A DNA stretch of 32,815 bases, from contig CAIRUC010000124.1 in the NCBI GenBank assembly GCA_903881665.1, forward strand, positions 1 to 32,815. The letters run 5' to 3'. A model generated the notes under the pieces. That model was not told the origin of the DNA and made no database searches. It saw only the letters and a program-made list of their open reading frames with translations. The position numbers and the translations under genes were made by a program. The DNA comes from an uncultured Bacteroidota bacterium (lineage in GTDB: Bacteria; Bacteroidota; Bacteroidia; AKYH767-A; OLB10). Positions within the stretch are counted from its first letter, which is position 1, and each line of letters opens with the position of its first letter. Below are positions 25,652-32,760 of this stretch, piece by piece.

Positions 25652-28600
25652 TTATTTCCTAAATCGAAGCGAAAAAACAGTTCCAACGCCTGATTTCGTT
25701 TCAAAAATGATACTCCCCTCCATGCCTTCAATCATGCTTTTTACCATGGCTAATCCCAATCCGGTTCCTGAAGATTTTGTAGTGAAATTAGGGACAAAAA
25801 TTTTATCGATTAACGTTTCGGGGATGCCACTTCCATTATCGGAAACATCCACTTTCCAGTGGTCAACATCATCAGAAAGTTCCATTATTATTTCGCCGGT
25901 TTGGCCTTCAGGAATTGACTGAATGGCATTTTTTATTAGATTAGAAAAAATTCGAAGCAACTGGTCTTTATCGCCATTAATAAACACCTCAACTTCTGGT
26001 ATTTTAATTGCCATTTTTATCGCTTCTGTTTGGCTGTATAAATCCAAAGTAGTTTGCAGAATTGAGGTTAAATTCACGACTCCAAATTCAGCTCTAGGCA
26101 GTTTTGCAAAATTACCAAACTCATTAGCAATATTTGATAAGGTCTCAATTTGTTCTATCAACATATTGCTAATACGCTGTATCATTTCATCCTTATTAGG
26201 ATGATTATCATTCCACGCGCGTTGTAAATGCTGAATCCCTAGCTTCATTGGCGTTAAAGGATTTTTAATCTCATGCGCTACCTGCTTCGCCATCTCTCTC
26301 CATGCACTTTCACGCTCTGATTTTGCTAATAATTCGGCACTACGCTGAAGCTCTTCCAACATCCTATTGTATTCGTTAATGAGCGCTCCTATTTCATCGT
26401 GGCTCGTCCAAAAAATAGGCTGATTGAATGCCCCCAATTTGGTACGACTTAACGAATGCTGTATAATTCGTAACGGCTCCGTAATGCGATTAGAAATTAA
26501 AAATGCAATGAGAATAGCTAAGCTAAATAGTAATACATAAATATTGATTAGTGCTACAAGAAAAGTGCTGATGTCTCTTTTGAGTTCGGTTTCTTTAGCA
26601 AAATAGGGTAAATTTAAATAACCAATAATTTTATTGTCACTATTACGAATTGGCTCGTAAGCTCCAATATAACTTAACTTTCCAACTTGCTCCACTTGCA
26701 TAAACAATGCCTTTTGATTCGCTGTTAATTTTACAAAGGCGGAACGATTCATTAAAGGCGAAATTAATTCTTGTTCATAGATTTTGGGTTGCGTAGAAAA
26801 CAACATCAATCCATTTAACGCATATACATTAAAATCAGTAGTAAGCACCGTTGATAGTTGATTCAGATAAAACTCGAGATCATCATCGATTTTTGCGCCA
26901 TTTAATTCGCGATTGCCAACATGATTTTCTATTAAATTTAATATGTTATTTAATTTCTCGTGTGTTTTTGTTTTTTGAGCTTGTTCATAATTTTTGTAAA
27001 TGTATATCACAGTAGAAAGTCCTGTAAGCAATAAGGTGCTAACAACAATTGCTACGATAGTAACTTGAATTTTACTATTAAAATTAATTTCAAATTTCCA
27101 TCGGTTTATAACGAGTTTAAAAATTGAAAAGCTAACTAAAAAAATTAAACTAAACACGGTAAATAAATAACTAAACAAGGTTATAAACACCCAAAGTCCC
27201 TGCGCAGGAAGACTTACCACTATTAATCCATCTTTACTATAGGGTAAAAAATAATGCGTATAATTATCAAACGAAATATATTCACCATTTCCTTTTTTAT
27301 AATATTCTTCATAAGGGGCTGAAGTAAGAAAATAATTATAATTTCCAGCTTGCGAAATCAATCTGCCCTGTCGATATCTAGCATACGAATAATGATTCAC
27401 ATCATGATCAAAATTCCATTTATTGCCTAGCAGCAAATCCGGGAAACCATTATCCTCCTGAAAATGTCGACTATTTAATTCAATTGCAACAATCCCTTTT
27501 AAAATTGAATCCTGAAAAACATGGAAAATCCCTAAATACGAAATTCGGCCTGTAGGATCGGCCAAACAATTAAATGAGACAGCGCTCGTAGGCCGTGAAT
27601 TTTCTTTGATGATTTTTTTCACATTCTCCAAGCTATAAGAAGGATCTCCTTTTTTATTTAATGGAATTCCCTCTGGATTAAAATACTTGAAACCTACTTC
27701 ATATCGAGCTAAATATCCGTTAAAATACTGATGTATTATTTGCCTACTCACCGACTCTTCAAAATCGGAATTTGCATACAATTGCTGTTGCGCAAGCGTT
27801 AAAAAGCTGATTAGTGCAGGATCCACTTTTAGCTTTTGTTCAATGTCATCAAAAAGATACTCTGCTACAATATCTTGTTCGATTTCTAATTTGCTAGCAT
27901 ACTGTATTCGTTTAGCTTTTTCGCGCTCTTGATTAAAAACATAAATTATTTGCGCAGCATAAAGTGAAAAAACAAGTATCACCAATATATTTCTTGTAAA
28001 CGAAAAACGTTGTTGCTCAGTAACTCTTATATATCCAATAAAAAGGATAAGCGAATTTGCTAGTAAAAAAGCATTTACGCCATAATTAACAAAGTAATCT
28101 GACGAACGAAATACATTCAACAACAAAAGGAAAAACCCCTGTGATGTTAAAAACAGAATAACAATATGGCGAATACTAAATCCTGATCGTTTAATAAACT
28201 GCACCCCAGCATCGCATATTAAATACAATGCAACCAACATCAACCCAATTACAAGTATCCCCACCATACTATAACCAGTAAGTTCGAACACATTAGAAAT
28301 ATTGAATGAAATCTGAGAATAGATAATTAATCCGCTCATGAGATAATTGATAATTACAGAACTCAAAAATGTAATCATCAACATTCCCATCACATACAAT
28401 GACCCTATTGTTTTATTTATACTACTTACTTTACGAAGCATGAAAGAAGTAAAGAGCATGTATACATAAACAATCAGTAGAACTGCAGTAGTAATAGTAA
28501 GGAATAAATCGCCCGGAGAATTTAGCAGAAAAGAAACTGCGTATACTTTTGGGCTAAACAACTCAATGCTATACAACGATGATGGCCAACGAAAAGCGAT

Positions 28601-29362
28601 CATCAAATACCGTAATGTCCACAAAAACACAACCACTAGTATTCCTACTAATGATCTTCGTTTACCTAAATAAATCAGCCAATCGAGAGCCGCTATGAAC
28701 AAAACAATAAAGGCCAATCCATATAGAATTGCAATGAACGGGCTATCTGGAGTAGCGGCAACGTTAGGAGAAAAATACAGCGAGAAAAGGAATTCTCCAT
28801 TACGGTCATTTATTACACGCGTTCCTGGTCTATCTGAATTAATTAATCGAGTATCATCTGATAATTCAAGAATAGGATTAAAATTATTAACTAAATATTT
28901 ATTTTGAACCGTATATTGATTTTTGATGAGTAAAAGCCCGATTATTTTTCGCGACTGCAATCCAGACTCTGCTACGTAGTACCACCCATTTCCAAGAAAA
29001 TTAACCATATTCGGTTTAACGTTCTTGATTAAAGAAGTATCGATCCATGTTTTATTATCCGACCAATATCTAATTCGGTTATGATCATATACAAAGAGTG
29101 AAAACGCATCAGATAATTTTTCAGCATTAATTCGAGCAGCAATGGCTCTCTCGTTCAACCAAATTCCATCCAGAAGTGGATGAATAGAGTCGACCAAAGC
29201 CTTTAAATGATCGATTTGTGGGATGAGATTAGCTTGTGCTCTATCGGCTACCTGAGCAAAGTTGAGGGCATTATTTTTCTCTCTCAACTTTAATGAAAAA
29301 GCAAGAATAAACAGACCTGCCGAAAACAACAGGTAACGCAACAATCGCCGATTTAAACTCAT
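25652..29362 (-). CDS. Giant NtrY-like sensor histidine kinase
   Basis: 1236 aa, well above usual kinase length. One helix near 11-26, a periplasmic stretch to about 205, then about eight transmembrane helices (208-475), a second extracytoplasmic region (480-720), helices near 725-750 and 768-790, a third sensor region (790-935) with a cache-like look, and a last helix near 937-957. A HAMP domain (about 957-1010) leads to HisKA with QVAHEIKNPLTPMKL (phospho-acceptor His1030) and an ATPase domain: NLIKNAIQ (N box, 1141-1148), DNGSGIPE (G1, Asp1175), FTTKSSGTGLGLAMVKS (F and G2). The kinase end resembles NtrY, which phosphorylates NtrX. All catalytic motifs are intact. No response regulator adjoins it, so the partner is elsewhere; the signal is unknown. 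Confidence 0.9.
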   Translation of the reverse strand: MSLNRRLLRYLLFSAGLFILAFSLKLREKNNALNFAQVADRAQANLIPQIDHLKALVDSIHPLLDGIWLNERAIAARINAEKLSDAFSLFVYDHNRIRYWSDNKTWIDTSLIKNVKPNMVNFLGNGWYYVAESGLQSRKIIGLLLIKNQYTVQNKYLVNNFNPILELSDDTRLINSDRPGTRVINDRNGEFLFSLYFSPNVAATPDSPFIAILYGLAFIVLFIAALDWLIYLGKRRSLVGILVVVFLWTLRYLMIAFRWPSSLYSIELFSPKVYAVSFLLNSPGDLFLTITTAVLLIVYVYMLFTSFMLRKVSSINKTIGSLYVMGMLMITFLSSVIINYLMSGLIIYSQISFNISNVFELTGYSMVGILVIGLMLVALYLICDAGVQFIKRSGFSIRHIVILFLTSQGFFLLLLNVFRSSDYFVNYGVNAFLLANSLILFIGYIRVTEQQRFSFTRNILVILVFSLYAAQIIYVFNQEREKAKRIQYASKLEIEQDIVAEYLFDDIEQKLKVDPALISFLTLAQQQLYANSDFEESVSRQIIHQYFNGYLARYEVGFKYFNPEGIPLNKKGDPSYSLENVKKIIKENSRPTSAVSFNCLADPTGRISYLGIFHVFQDSILKGIVAIELNSRHFQEDNGFPDLLLGNKWNFDHDVNHYSYARYRQGRLISQAGNYNYFLTSAPYEEYYKKGNGEYISFDNYTHYFLPYSKDGLIVVSLPAQGLWVFITLFSYLFTVFSLIFLVSFSIFKLVINRWKFEINFNSKIQVTIVAIVVSTLLLTGLSTVIYIYKNYEQAQKTKTHEKLNNILNLIENHVGNRELNGAKIDDDLEFYLNQLSTVLTTDFNVYALNGLMLFSTQPKIYEQELISPLMNRSAFVKLTANQKALFMQVEQVGKLSYIGAYEPIRNSDNKIIGYLNLPYFAKETELKRDISTFLVALINIYVLLFSLAILIAFLISNRITEPLRIIQHSLSRTKLGAFNQPIFWTSHDEIGALINEYNRMLEELQRSAELLAKSERESAWREMAKQVAHEIKNPLTPMKLGIQHLQRAWNDNHPNKDEMIQRISNMLIEQIETLSNIANEFGNFAKLPRAEFGVVNLTSILQTTLDLYSQTEAIKMAIKIPEVEVFINGDKDQLLRIFSNLIKNAIQSIPEGQTGEIIMELSDDVDHWKVDVSDNGSGIPETLIDKIFVPNFTTKSSGTGLGLAMVKSMIEGMEGSIIFETKSGVGTVFSLRFRK

Positions 29363-29458
29363 TGAGCTAAAATTAGGGTTAAGAAACAGATGAAATCTTA
29401 TTGCTATTCAATAGTTTTCAACGAGGGCATGTGGGCATAAATGAATTCGCTTAACCCG

Positions 29459-29490
29459 TTTCGTACTAATGAAAGGAACAATTACCTTTG
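29459..29490 (+). promoter_or_regulatory. Promoter of the biotin carrier gene
   Basis: TTTC (29459-29462), 20 nt, then TACCTTTG (29483-29490), close to TTTG-N19/20-TAnnTTTG. The predicted start is near 29495-29496, on the ATG itself, so the mRNA may be leaderless or nearly so. Confidence 0.55.
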
Positions 29491-29494
29491 TTGT

Positions 29495-29998
29495 ATGATT
29501 AAAGCAACTATTAACGGAGAATCGACCTTAAAGCTTGAGACACAACAGGGCGGAAAAGTAGCGATAAACGGGAAAGTATTTCCTGCCGACATCAAGCATA
29601 TTAACGACGGAACGTACCATCTTATTTTAAACGACAAAAGTTACAATGTAGAGGTGCTTTTGAGTGATGCAAAGACAAAGAAACACACCTTAAAAATTAA
29701 CGGGAAAATTTTAGAAGTAGAATTAAAAGACCGTTTTGATGAATTACTGAAAGAATTAGGAATTGATGCAACTGCCGGACAAAAGATCGGCGACTTAAAA
29801 GCACCGATGCCTGGCTTAGTGGTAGATATCCCAATTATTGAAGGACAAGAAGTAAAAAAAGGTGATACCCTTGTAATCTTAGAAGCCATGAAAATGGAGA
29901 ATGCCTTAAAAGCGATGGCCGATGCTATTGTAAAAAAGATCGTCGTAAAAAAAGGTCAGGCAGTAGATAAAAACGAACTATTAATTCAAATGGCATAA
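29495..29998 (+). CDS. Biotin carboxyl carrier protein (biotin/lipoyl attachment domain)
   Basis: 167 aa from ATG 29495. A longer frame begins at ATG 29441, but its 18 extra residues overlap the promoter box TACCTTTG, and MIKATINGE fits the family. The N-terminal 85 residues form a small domain (about 1-75, KVFPADIKHINDGTYHLILN). A short linker precedes the biotinyl domain (about 100-167): APMPGLVVDIPIIEGQEVKK and EAMKMENAL, where Lys133 in the MKM motif is biotinylated by BirA. It should carry carboxyl-biotin for an acyl-CoA carboxylase such as propionyl- or acetyl-CoA carboxylase, or a decarboxylase. Its enzyme partners are not in the window. The superoxide dismutase gene begins 2 nt after its stop. 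Confidence 0.9.
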   Translation: MIKATINGESTLKLETQQGGKVAINGKVFPADIKHINDGTYHLILNDKSYNVEVLLSDAKTKKHTLKINGKILEVELKDRFDELLKELGIDATAGQKIGDLKAPMPGLVVDIPIIEGQEVKKGDTLVILEAMKMENALKAMADAIVKKIVVKKGQAVDKNELLIQMA

Positions 29999-30000
29999 TC

Positions 30001-30726
30001 ATGAACAAAAAAACCAATCGCCGTAAATTCATCCAACAGATGGGAATGGCCACTTTAGGAACAATTGCTTTAAGTCAGATTAAGCCTGTTAGCGCTTTTG
30101 CAATGAGCTTAGAAGGCGAAGCGTTATTTGCGCTAGAGGCGCTTCCTTACGATTTTAAAGCTCTGGAGCCGCATATTGATGCGCTTACCATGGAGATTCA
30201 CCATGACAGACATCACAAGGCCTATGTTGACAATTTAAACAAGCTTTGTGCGAAAGAAGGAATACAAGAAAAATCGTTAGAAGTACTTTTATCAAAAATA
30301 GGAAGCTATTCGGCAGGAGTGAAAAACAATGCAGGCGGACATTACAATCACTCTTTATTTTGGAAGATGATGAAAGCTAACGGTGGTGGCTTACCGACAG
30401 GATTCGTAAATGATGCCGTCAATGCTAGTTTCGGAACTTTCGATCAATTCAAAGCTAAATTTATTGAAACATCGAAAGGAAGATTCGGATCGGGATGGAC
30501 ATGGTTAGTAGCAAAAGATGGGAAATTAAGCATTGGGTCGACGGCGAATCAAGAAAATCCGTTGATGGATGTTTGCGAATTAAAAGGAACGCCTATTTTA
30601 TGTTTAGATGTTTGGGAACATGCTTACTATTTAAAATATCAAAACAAGCGAGCTGACTATATTGATGCATGGTTTAACACTATCAATTGGGATACGGTAA
30701 GTAACCAATTAAAATTAGCGAAATAA
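30001..30726 (+). CDS. Superoxide dismutase (Mn-type of the Fe/Mn family) with Tat signal
   Basis: 241 aa, about 35 longer than cytosolic enzymes because of an N-terminal Tat signal: TNRRKFIQQMG with the twin arginine, then a hydrophobic stretch ending VSAFA. It is thus exported folded, metal already in. It converts superoxide to H2O2 and O2. Metal ligands are His67 (MEIHHDRHH), His117 (GGHYNHSLFW), Asp203 and His207 (DVWEHAYY). Gly113 and Gln184 (TANQENPLM) are at the positions that mark Mn rather than Fe enzymes (Gly77 and Gln146 of E. coli SodA), so Mn or cambialistic use is likely. The start is 2 nt after the biotin carrier stop, an odd pairing. Confidence 0.93.
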   Translation: MNKKTNRRKFIQQMGMATLGTIALSQIKPVSAFAMSLEGEALFALEALPYDFKALEPHIDALTMEIHHDRHHKAYVDNLNKLCAKEGIQEKSLEVLLSKIGSYSAGVKNNAGGHYNHSLFWKMMKANGGGLPTGFVNDAVNASFGTFDQFKAKFIETSKGRFGSGWTWLVAKDGKLSIGSTANQENPLMDVCELKGTPILCLDVWEHAYYLKYQNKRADYIDAWFNTINWDTVSNQLKLAK

Positions 30727-30739
30727 AATTTAAAAAATA

Positions 30740-30767
30740 AAAATCCCCGTATCACTACGGGGATTTT
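30740..30767. terminator. Bidirectional terminator between sod and pfkB-family genes
   Basis: AAAATCCCCGTA-TCAC-TACGGGGATTTT is a perfect 12-bp stem with a tetraloop and T runs on both sides. It ends both the plus-strand dismutase transcript and the minus-strand kinase transcript. Confidence 0.92.
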
Positions 30768-30809
30768 CTATAAAATAGGACTCCTAAAAAACCCCATTAT
30801 ACACTTTAA

Positions 30810-31733
30810 TTATACTAAAGCAATTTCGAACTGAACAAGATCAACGAACATTTGCAAACGCTCTTCCAATTCACCGTGCGATAAATTTTGAATACGTTCG
30901 AGACCGAATTTCTCAACACAAAAAGAAGCCATTGCCGAACCATATATAACAGCACGTTTCATACTTTCGAAAGAAATATCATGAGTAGAGCTTAAGTAAC
31001 CAATAAATCCTCCTGCGAACGTATCACCTGCGCCTGTTGGATCAAAAACATCTTCGAGCGGTAAAGCTGGAGCATAAAAAACATTATCGCCTTGAAACAA
31101 CAAAGCGCCATGTTCTCCTTTCTTAATGATCAAATATTTGGGCCCCATCGCCAAAATTTTACGTGCGGCTTTAATCAATGAATATTCCCCTGTAAGCTGA
31201 CGAGCTTCTGCATCGTTAACGGTAAGCACATCCACCATTCCGATTGTTTCAGTTAGCTCAGGCAAAGCGATATCCATCCAAAAGTTCATAGTATCCATCA
31301 CGATTAACTTCGGACGTTTACGCAAGCCTTTAATTACCTGTTGTTGAACGGCTGGGCTAAGGTTCCCGAGCATTAAGAATTCGCAATCTTGGTACGCCTC
31401 AGGAATAATTGGATTAAAATCGGCAAGCACATTTAACTGAGTATCTAAGGTATCACGAGAATTCATATCCTCATGATATCGACCTGACCAGAAAAACGTT
31501 TTCTCGCCCTCTTTCACTTGAAGGCCTTCGGTACTGATACCTTTACTTTGAAGCATCTCGATCGTTTGTTTCGGGAAATCATCCCCTACTACAGAAACGA
31601 GATTAATATTTTTATGGAAGTAAGAAGCTGACACAGATATATATGTAGCTGCACCACCAATAATTTTATCGGTTTTGCCGAAAGGAGTTTCGATTGCATC
31701 GAAAGCAACCGTACCAATAACGAGAAGGCTCAT
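30810..31733 (-). CDS. PfkB-family carbohydrate/nucleoside kinase
   Basis: 307 aa, ribokinase-like fold. It phosphorylates a sugar or nucleoside hydroxyl with ATP. The N-terminal glycine pair (IIGGAATYISV, residues 24-34) and the C-terminal signature DPTGAGDTFAGGFIGYL (231-247), with catalytic base Asp237 and the anion hole GAGD, are complete. Substrate is not clear; relatives in Bacteroidota are annotated as sugar kinases or adenosine kinase-like. It stands alone between the shared terminator and the promoter box at 31783-31790. Confidence 0.9.
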   Translation of the reverse strand: MSLLVIGTVAFDAIETPFGKTDKIIGGAATYISVSASYFHKNINLVSVVGDDFPKQTIEMLQSKGISTEGLQVKEGEKTFFWSGRYHEDMNSRDTLDTQLNVLADFNPIIPEAYQDCEFLMLGNLSPAVQQQVIKGLRKRPKLIVMDTMNFWMDIALPELTETIGMVDVLTVNDAEARQLTGEYSLIKAARKILAMGPKYLIIKKGEHGALLFQGDNVFYAPALPLEDVFDPTGAGDTFAGGFIGYLSSTHDISFESMKRAVIYGSAMASFCVEKFGLERIQNLSHGELEERLQMFVDLVQFEIALV

Positions 31734-31782
31734 ACAGTAATTTTAAAGATGTGGAAACCGGGAAGAACCATATTCCGGGATT

Positions 31783-31790
31783 CAAAGATA
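31783..31790 (-). promoter_or_regulatory. -7 promoter box (TATCTTTG) of the PfkB-family gene
   Basis: Minus strand TATCTTTGAA is an exact TAnnTTTG match about 50 nt before the ATG. No TTTG is found at -33. Confidence 0.5.
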
Positions 31791-31955
31791 CGGATTAAAT
31801 GGCCTTTCATTTAAAAAAAAGCAGAGAAGGGAATAAAAAGCTAAAAAAGGTCAGATCGTCATAAAAACGGGTATCAAAAAGAGGTTGTTAACATAAATTT
31901 TTGAACTAAATACACAAACAACTGATTTATAGTATAGTAATTAAATTCAATTCGT

Positions 31956-31986
31956 TTTGTAATTTTAAAAAGTCGGCTTATTTTTG
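31956..31986 (+). promoter_or_regulatory. Consensus Bacteroidota promoter for the tRNA-Asn transcript
   Basis: TTTG (31956-31959), exactly 19 nt, then TATTTTTG (31979-31986): both elements and spacing fit the Bacteroidota housekeeping consensus. It is the best promoter in the window. The predicted start is near 31991, about 158 nt before the tRNA. Confidence 0.75.
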
Positions 31987-31990
31987 CAAC

Positions 31991-32148
31991 CCGTTGAAGA
32001 AAAATACTCGTTCTTCTCTATTCAACGGAATGTTTCCTTGTCAAAATCCTATGACACGTGTTTTAGTCATGAAGTAAGTTTCGCTTTACTTCATGGTGGC
32101 ATGAGCAAAAAAGATGGTCTTCACCCTGTAAAGCAGCGTGAAGATTAT
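31991..32148 (+). other. Structured leader upstream of tRNA-Asn
   Basis: Between the promoter and the tRNA are several strong hairpins: CCGTTGAA/TTCAACGG (31991-31998 with 32021-32028), ATGAC/GTCAT (32051-32055 with 32066-32070), CATGAAGTAA/TTACTTCATG (32068-32077 with 32086-32095, partly exclusive with the former) and TCTTCAC/GTGAAGA (32118-32124 with 32138-32144). No protein frame is credible. A tRNA normally has a leader of a few nt, so this may be a separate processed RNA or a regulatory leader. The 31734-31955 stretch on its left holds only the PfkB-family promoter box. Confidence 0.5.
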
Positions 32149-32222
32149 TCCTTCTTAGCTCAGCTGGTTAGAGCACATGACTGTTAATCATGGGGTCCCT
32201 GGTTCGAGTCCAGGAGAGGGAG
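32149..32222 (+). tRNA. tRNA-Asn (anticodon GTT)
   Basis: 74 nt with full cloverleaf: acceptor TCCTTCT/AGAGGGA (one G-U pair), D-stem GCTC/GAGC, anticodon stem CATGA/TCATG with loop CTGTTAA (anticodon GTT), T-stem CCTGG/CCAGG with TTCGAGT, discriminator G. CCA is not encoded. A partial copy of its 3' third occurs 364 nt downstream. Confidence 0.97.
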
Positions 32223-32231
32223 CGGTGAAGT

Positions 32232-32267
32232 AGAGAGGTCAGCTAATAACTGACCTCTTTCTTTTTT
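32232..32267 (+). terminator. Terminator following tRNA-Asn
   Basis: AGAGGTCAG (32234-32242) and CTGACCTCT (32250-32258) form a 9-bp stem around 7 nt, followed by TTCTTTTTT. Its core GAGGTCA/TGACCTC recurs in the terminator at 32612-32645. Confidence 0.85.
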
Positions 32268-32275
32268 CAATAAGT

Positions 32276-32554
32276 ATGAACTATTCTGTTTATATACTTT
32301 ATTCTTCTAAACTCGATAGATTTTATATCGGAACAACTGATGATGTTCCCAATCGACTTATAGAACATAATAATTTCCATTATAAAAATGCCTTTACATC
32401 GAGAGGTGTTCCATGGGTTTTATATCTTTCAATAGATGGACTTTTAAGTGAAAAGGCTTATTACATCGAACGACAGATTAAAAAAATGAAGTCAAAAAAA
32501 TACATTCAAAATTTAAAAGCATTTCCTGAAATCATTATCAAATTAAAGAGTTAG
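32276..32554 (+). CDS. GIY-YIG nuclease family protein (YhbQ/UPF0213-like)
   Basis: 92 aa, the size of stand-alone UPF0213 GIY-YIG proteins. The motif halves are SVYILYSSKLDRFYIGTT (VYI at 5-7, YIG at 17-19), Arg27 in NRLIEHN, and the metal-binding Glu65 in AYYIERQIKK, all expected for a live nuclease. A basic tail (KKMKSKKYIQNLK) may bind DNA. It starts 9 nt after the tRNA-Asn terminator and stops 4 nt before a broken copy of the tRNA-Asn 3' end. It has no visible promoter, so expression may depend on read-through. Small GIY-YIG genes are numerous in Bacteroidota; the substrate is unknown. A homing-like role at tRNA genes is inference from this arrangement. Confidence 0.9.
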   Translation: MNYSVYILYSSKLDRFYIGTTDDVPNRLIEHNNFHYKNAFTSRGVPWVLYLSIDGLLSEKAYYIERQIKKMKSKKYIQNLKAFPEIIIKLKS

Positions 32555-32558
32555 AATA

Positions 32559-32602
32559 GTCCCTTGGTTCGACCCCGATAGCTATCGGGGCAGGAGAGGG
32601 AG
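32559..32602 (+). pseudogene. Partial tRNA-Asn 3' end interrupted by a palindrome
   Basis: GTCCCTTGGTTCGA (32559-32572) matches tRNA 32195-32207 with one extra T. CAGGAGAGGGAG (32591-32602) matches tRNA 32211-32222, and the identity runs on through CG beyond the tRNA. The three bases between (GTC in the tRNA) are replaced by an 18-bp palindrome. The copy lacks the acceptor 5' strand, D arm and anticodon arm, so it is not a functional tRNA. Confidence 0.85.
32573..32590. repeat. Perfect 18-bp palindrome
   Basis: CCCCGATAGCTATCGGGG is fully self-complementary and sits inside the broken tRNA 3' end. Similar CCCGATAGCTATCGGG palindromes are, in my recollection, dispersed in Bacteroidota genomes. 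It occurs once here. Confidence 0.8.
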
Positions 32603-32611
32603 CGTTCATAG

Positions 32612-32645
32612 ACAGGAGGTCATTTTTGACCTCCTGTTTTGTTTT
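32612..32645 (+). terminator. Second terminator, related to that of tRNA-Asn
   Basis: ACAGGAGGTCA (32612-32622), TTTT loop, TGACCTCCTGT (32627-32637), then TTTGTTTT. An 11-bp perfect stem. It follows the tRNA fragment at the same relative place as the first terminator follows the intact tRNA. Confidence 0.9.
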
Positions 32646-32707
32646 AATCAAGTCCTAATGTATTGATATATCAGTAGTTTAATACCCTTTTTTAAAAGTA
32701 ACAGGTG

Positions 32708-32760
32708 GTTGCAACTTTGATTTTATAAAAAGTGAGTTTTTTCGGAATAGTTGCAACTTT
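32708..32760. repeat. Paired GTTGCAACTTT direct repeats
   Basis: GTTGCAACTTT at 32708-32718 and again at 32750-32760, 42 bp apart. Each contains the 8-bp palindrome GTTGCAAC. They may be binding sites or ECF-type promoter elements for a gene beyond the right edge; 32646-32815 holds no recognisable gene. Confidence 0.4.

Noticed and set aside
31991..32148. 6S, 4.5S or tmRNA identity of the leader
   Set aside because: None of the conserved SRP GGAAGCAGC-type, tmRNA or long-rod 6S signatures is present.
31984..32187. 67-aa frame ending FLAQLVRAHDC, from a TTG
   Set aside because: Its C-terminus is translation of the tRNA-Asn gene, a well-known false protein; the rest covers the hairpin leader.
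32573..32590. Palindrome as a transcription terminator or CRISPR unit
   Set aside because: It has no T-run and only one copy; the real terminator follows at 32612.
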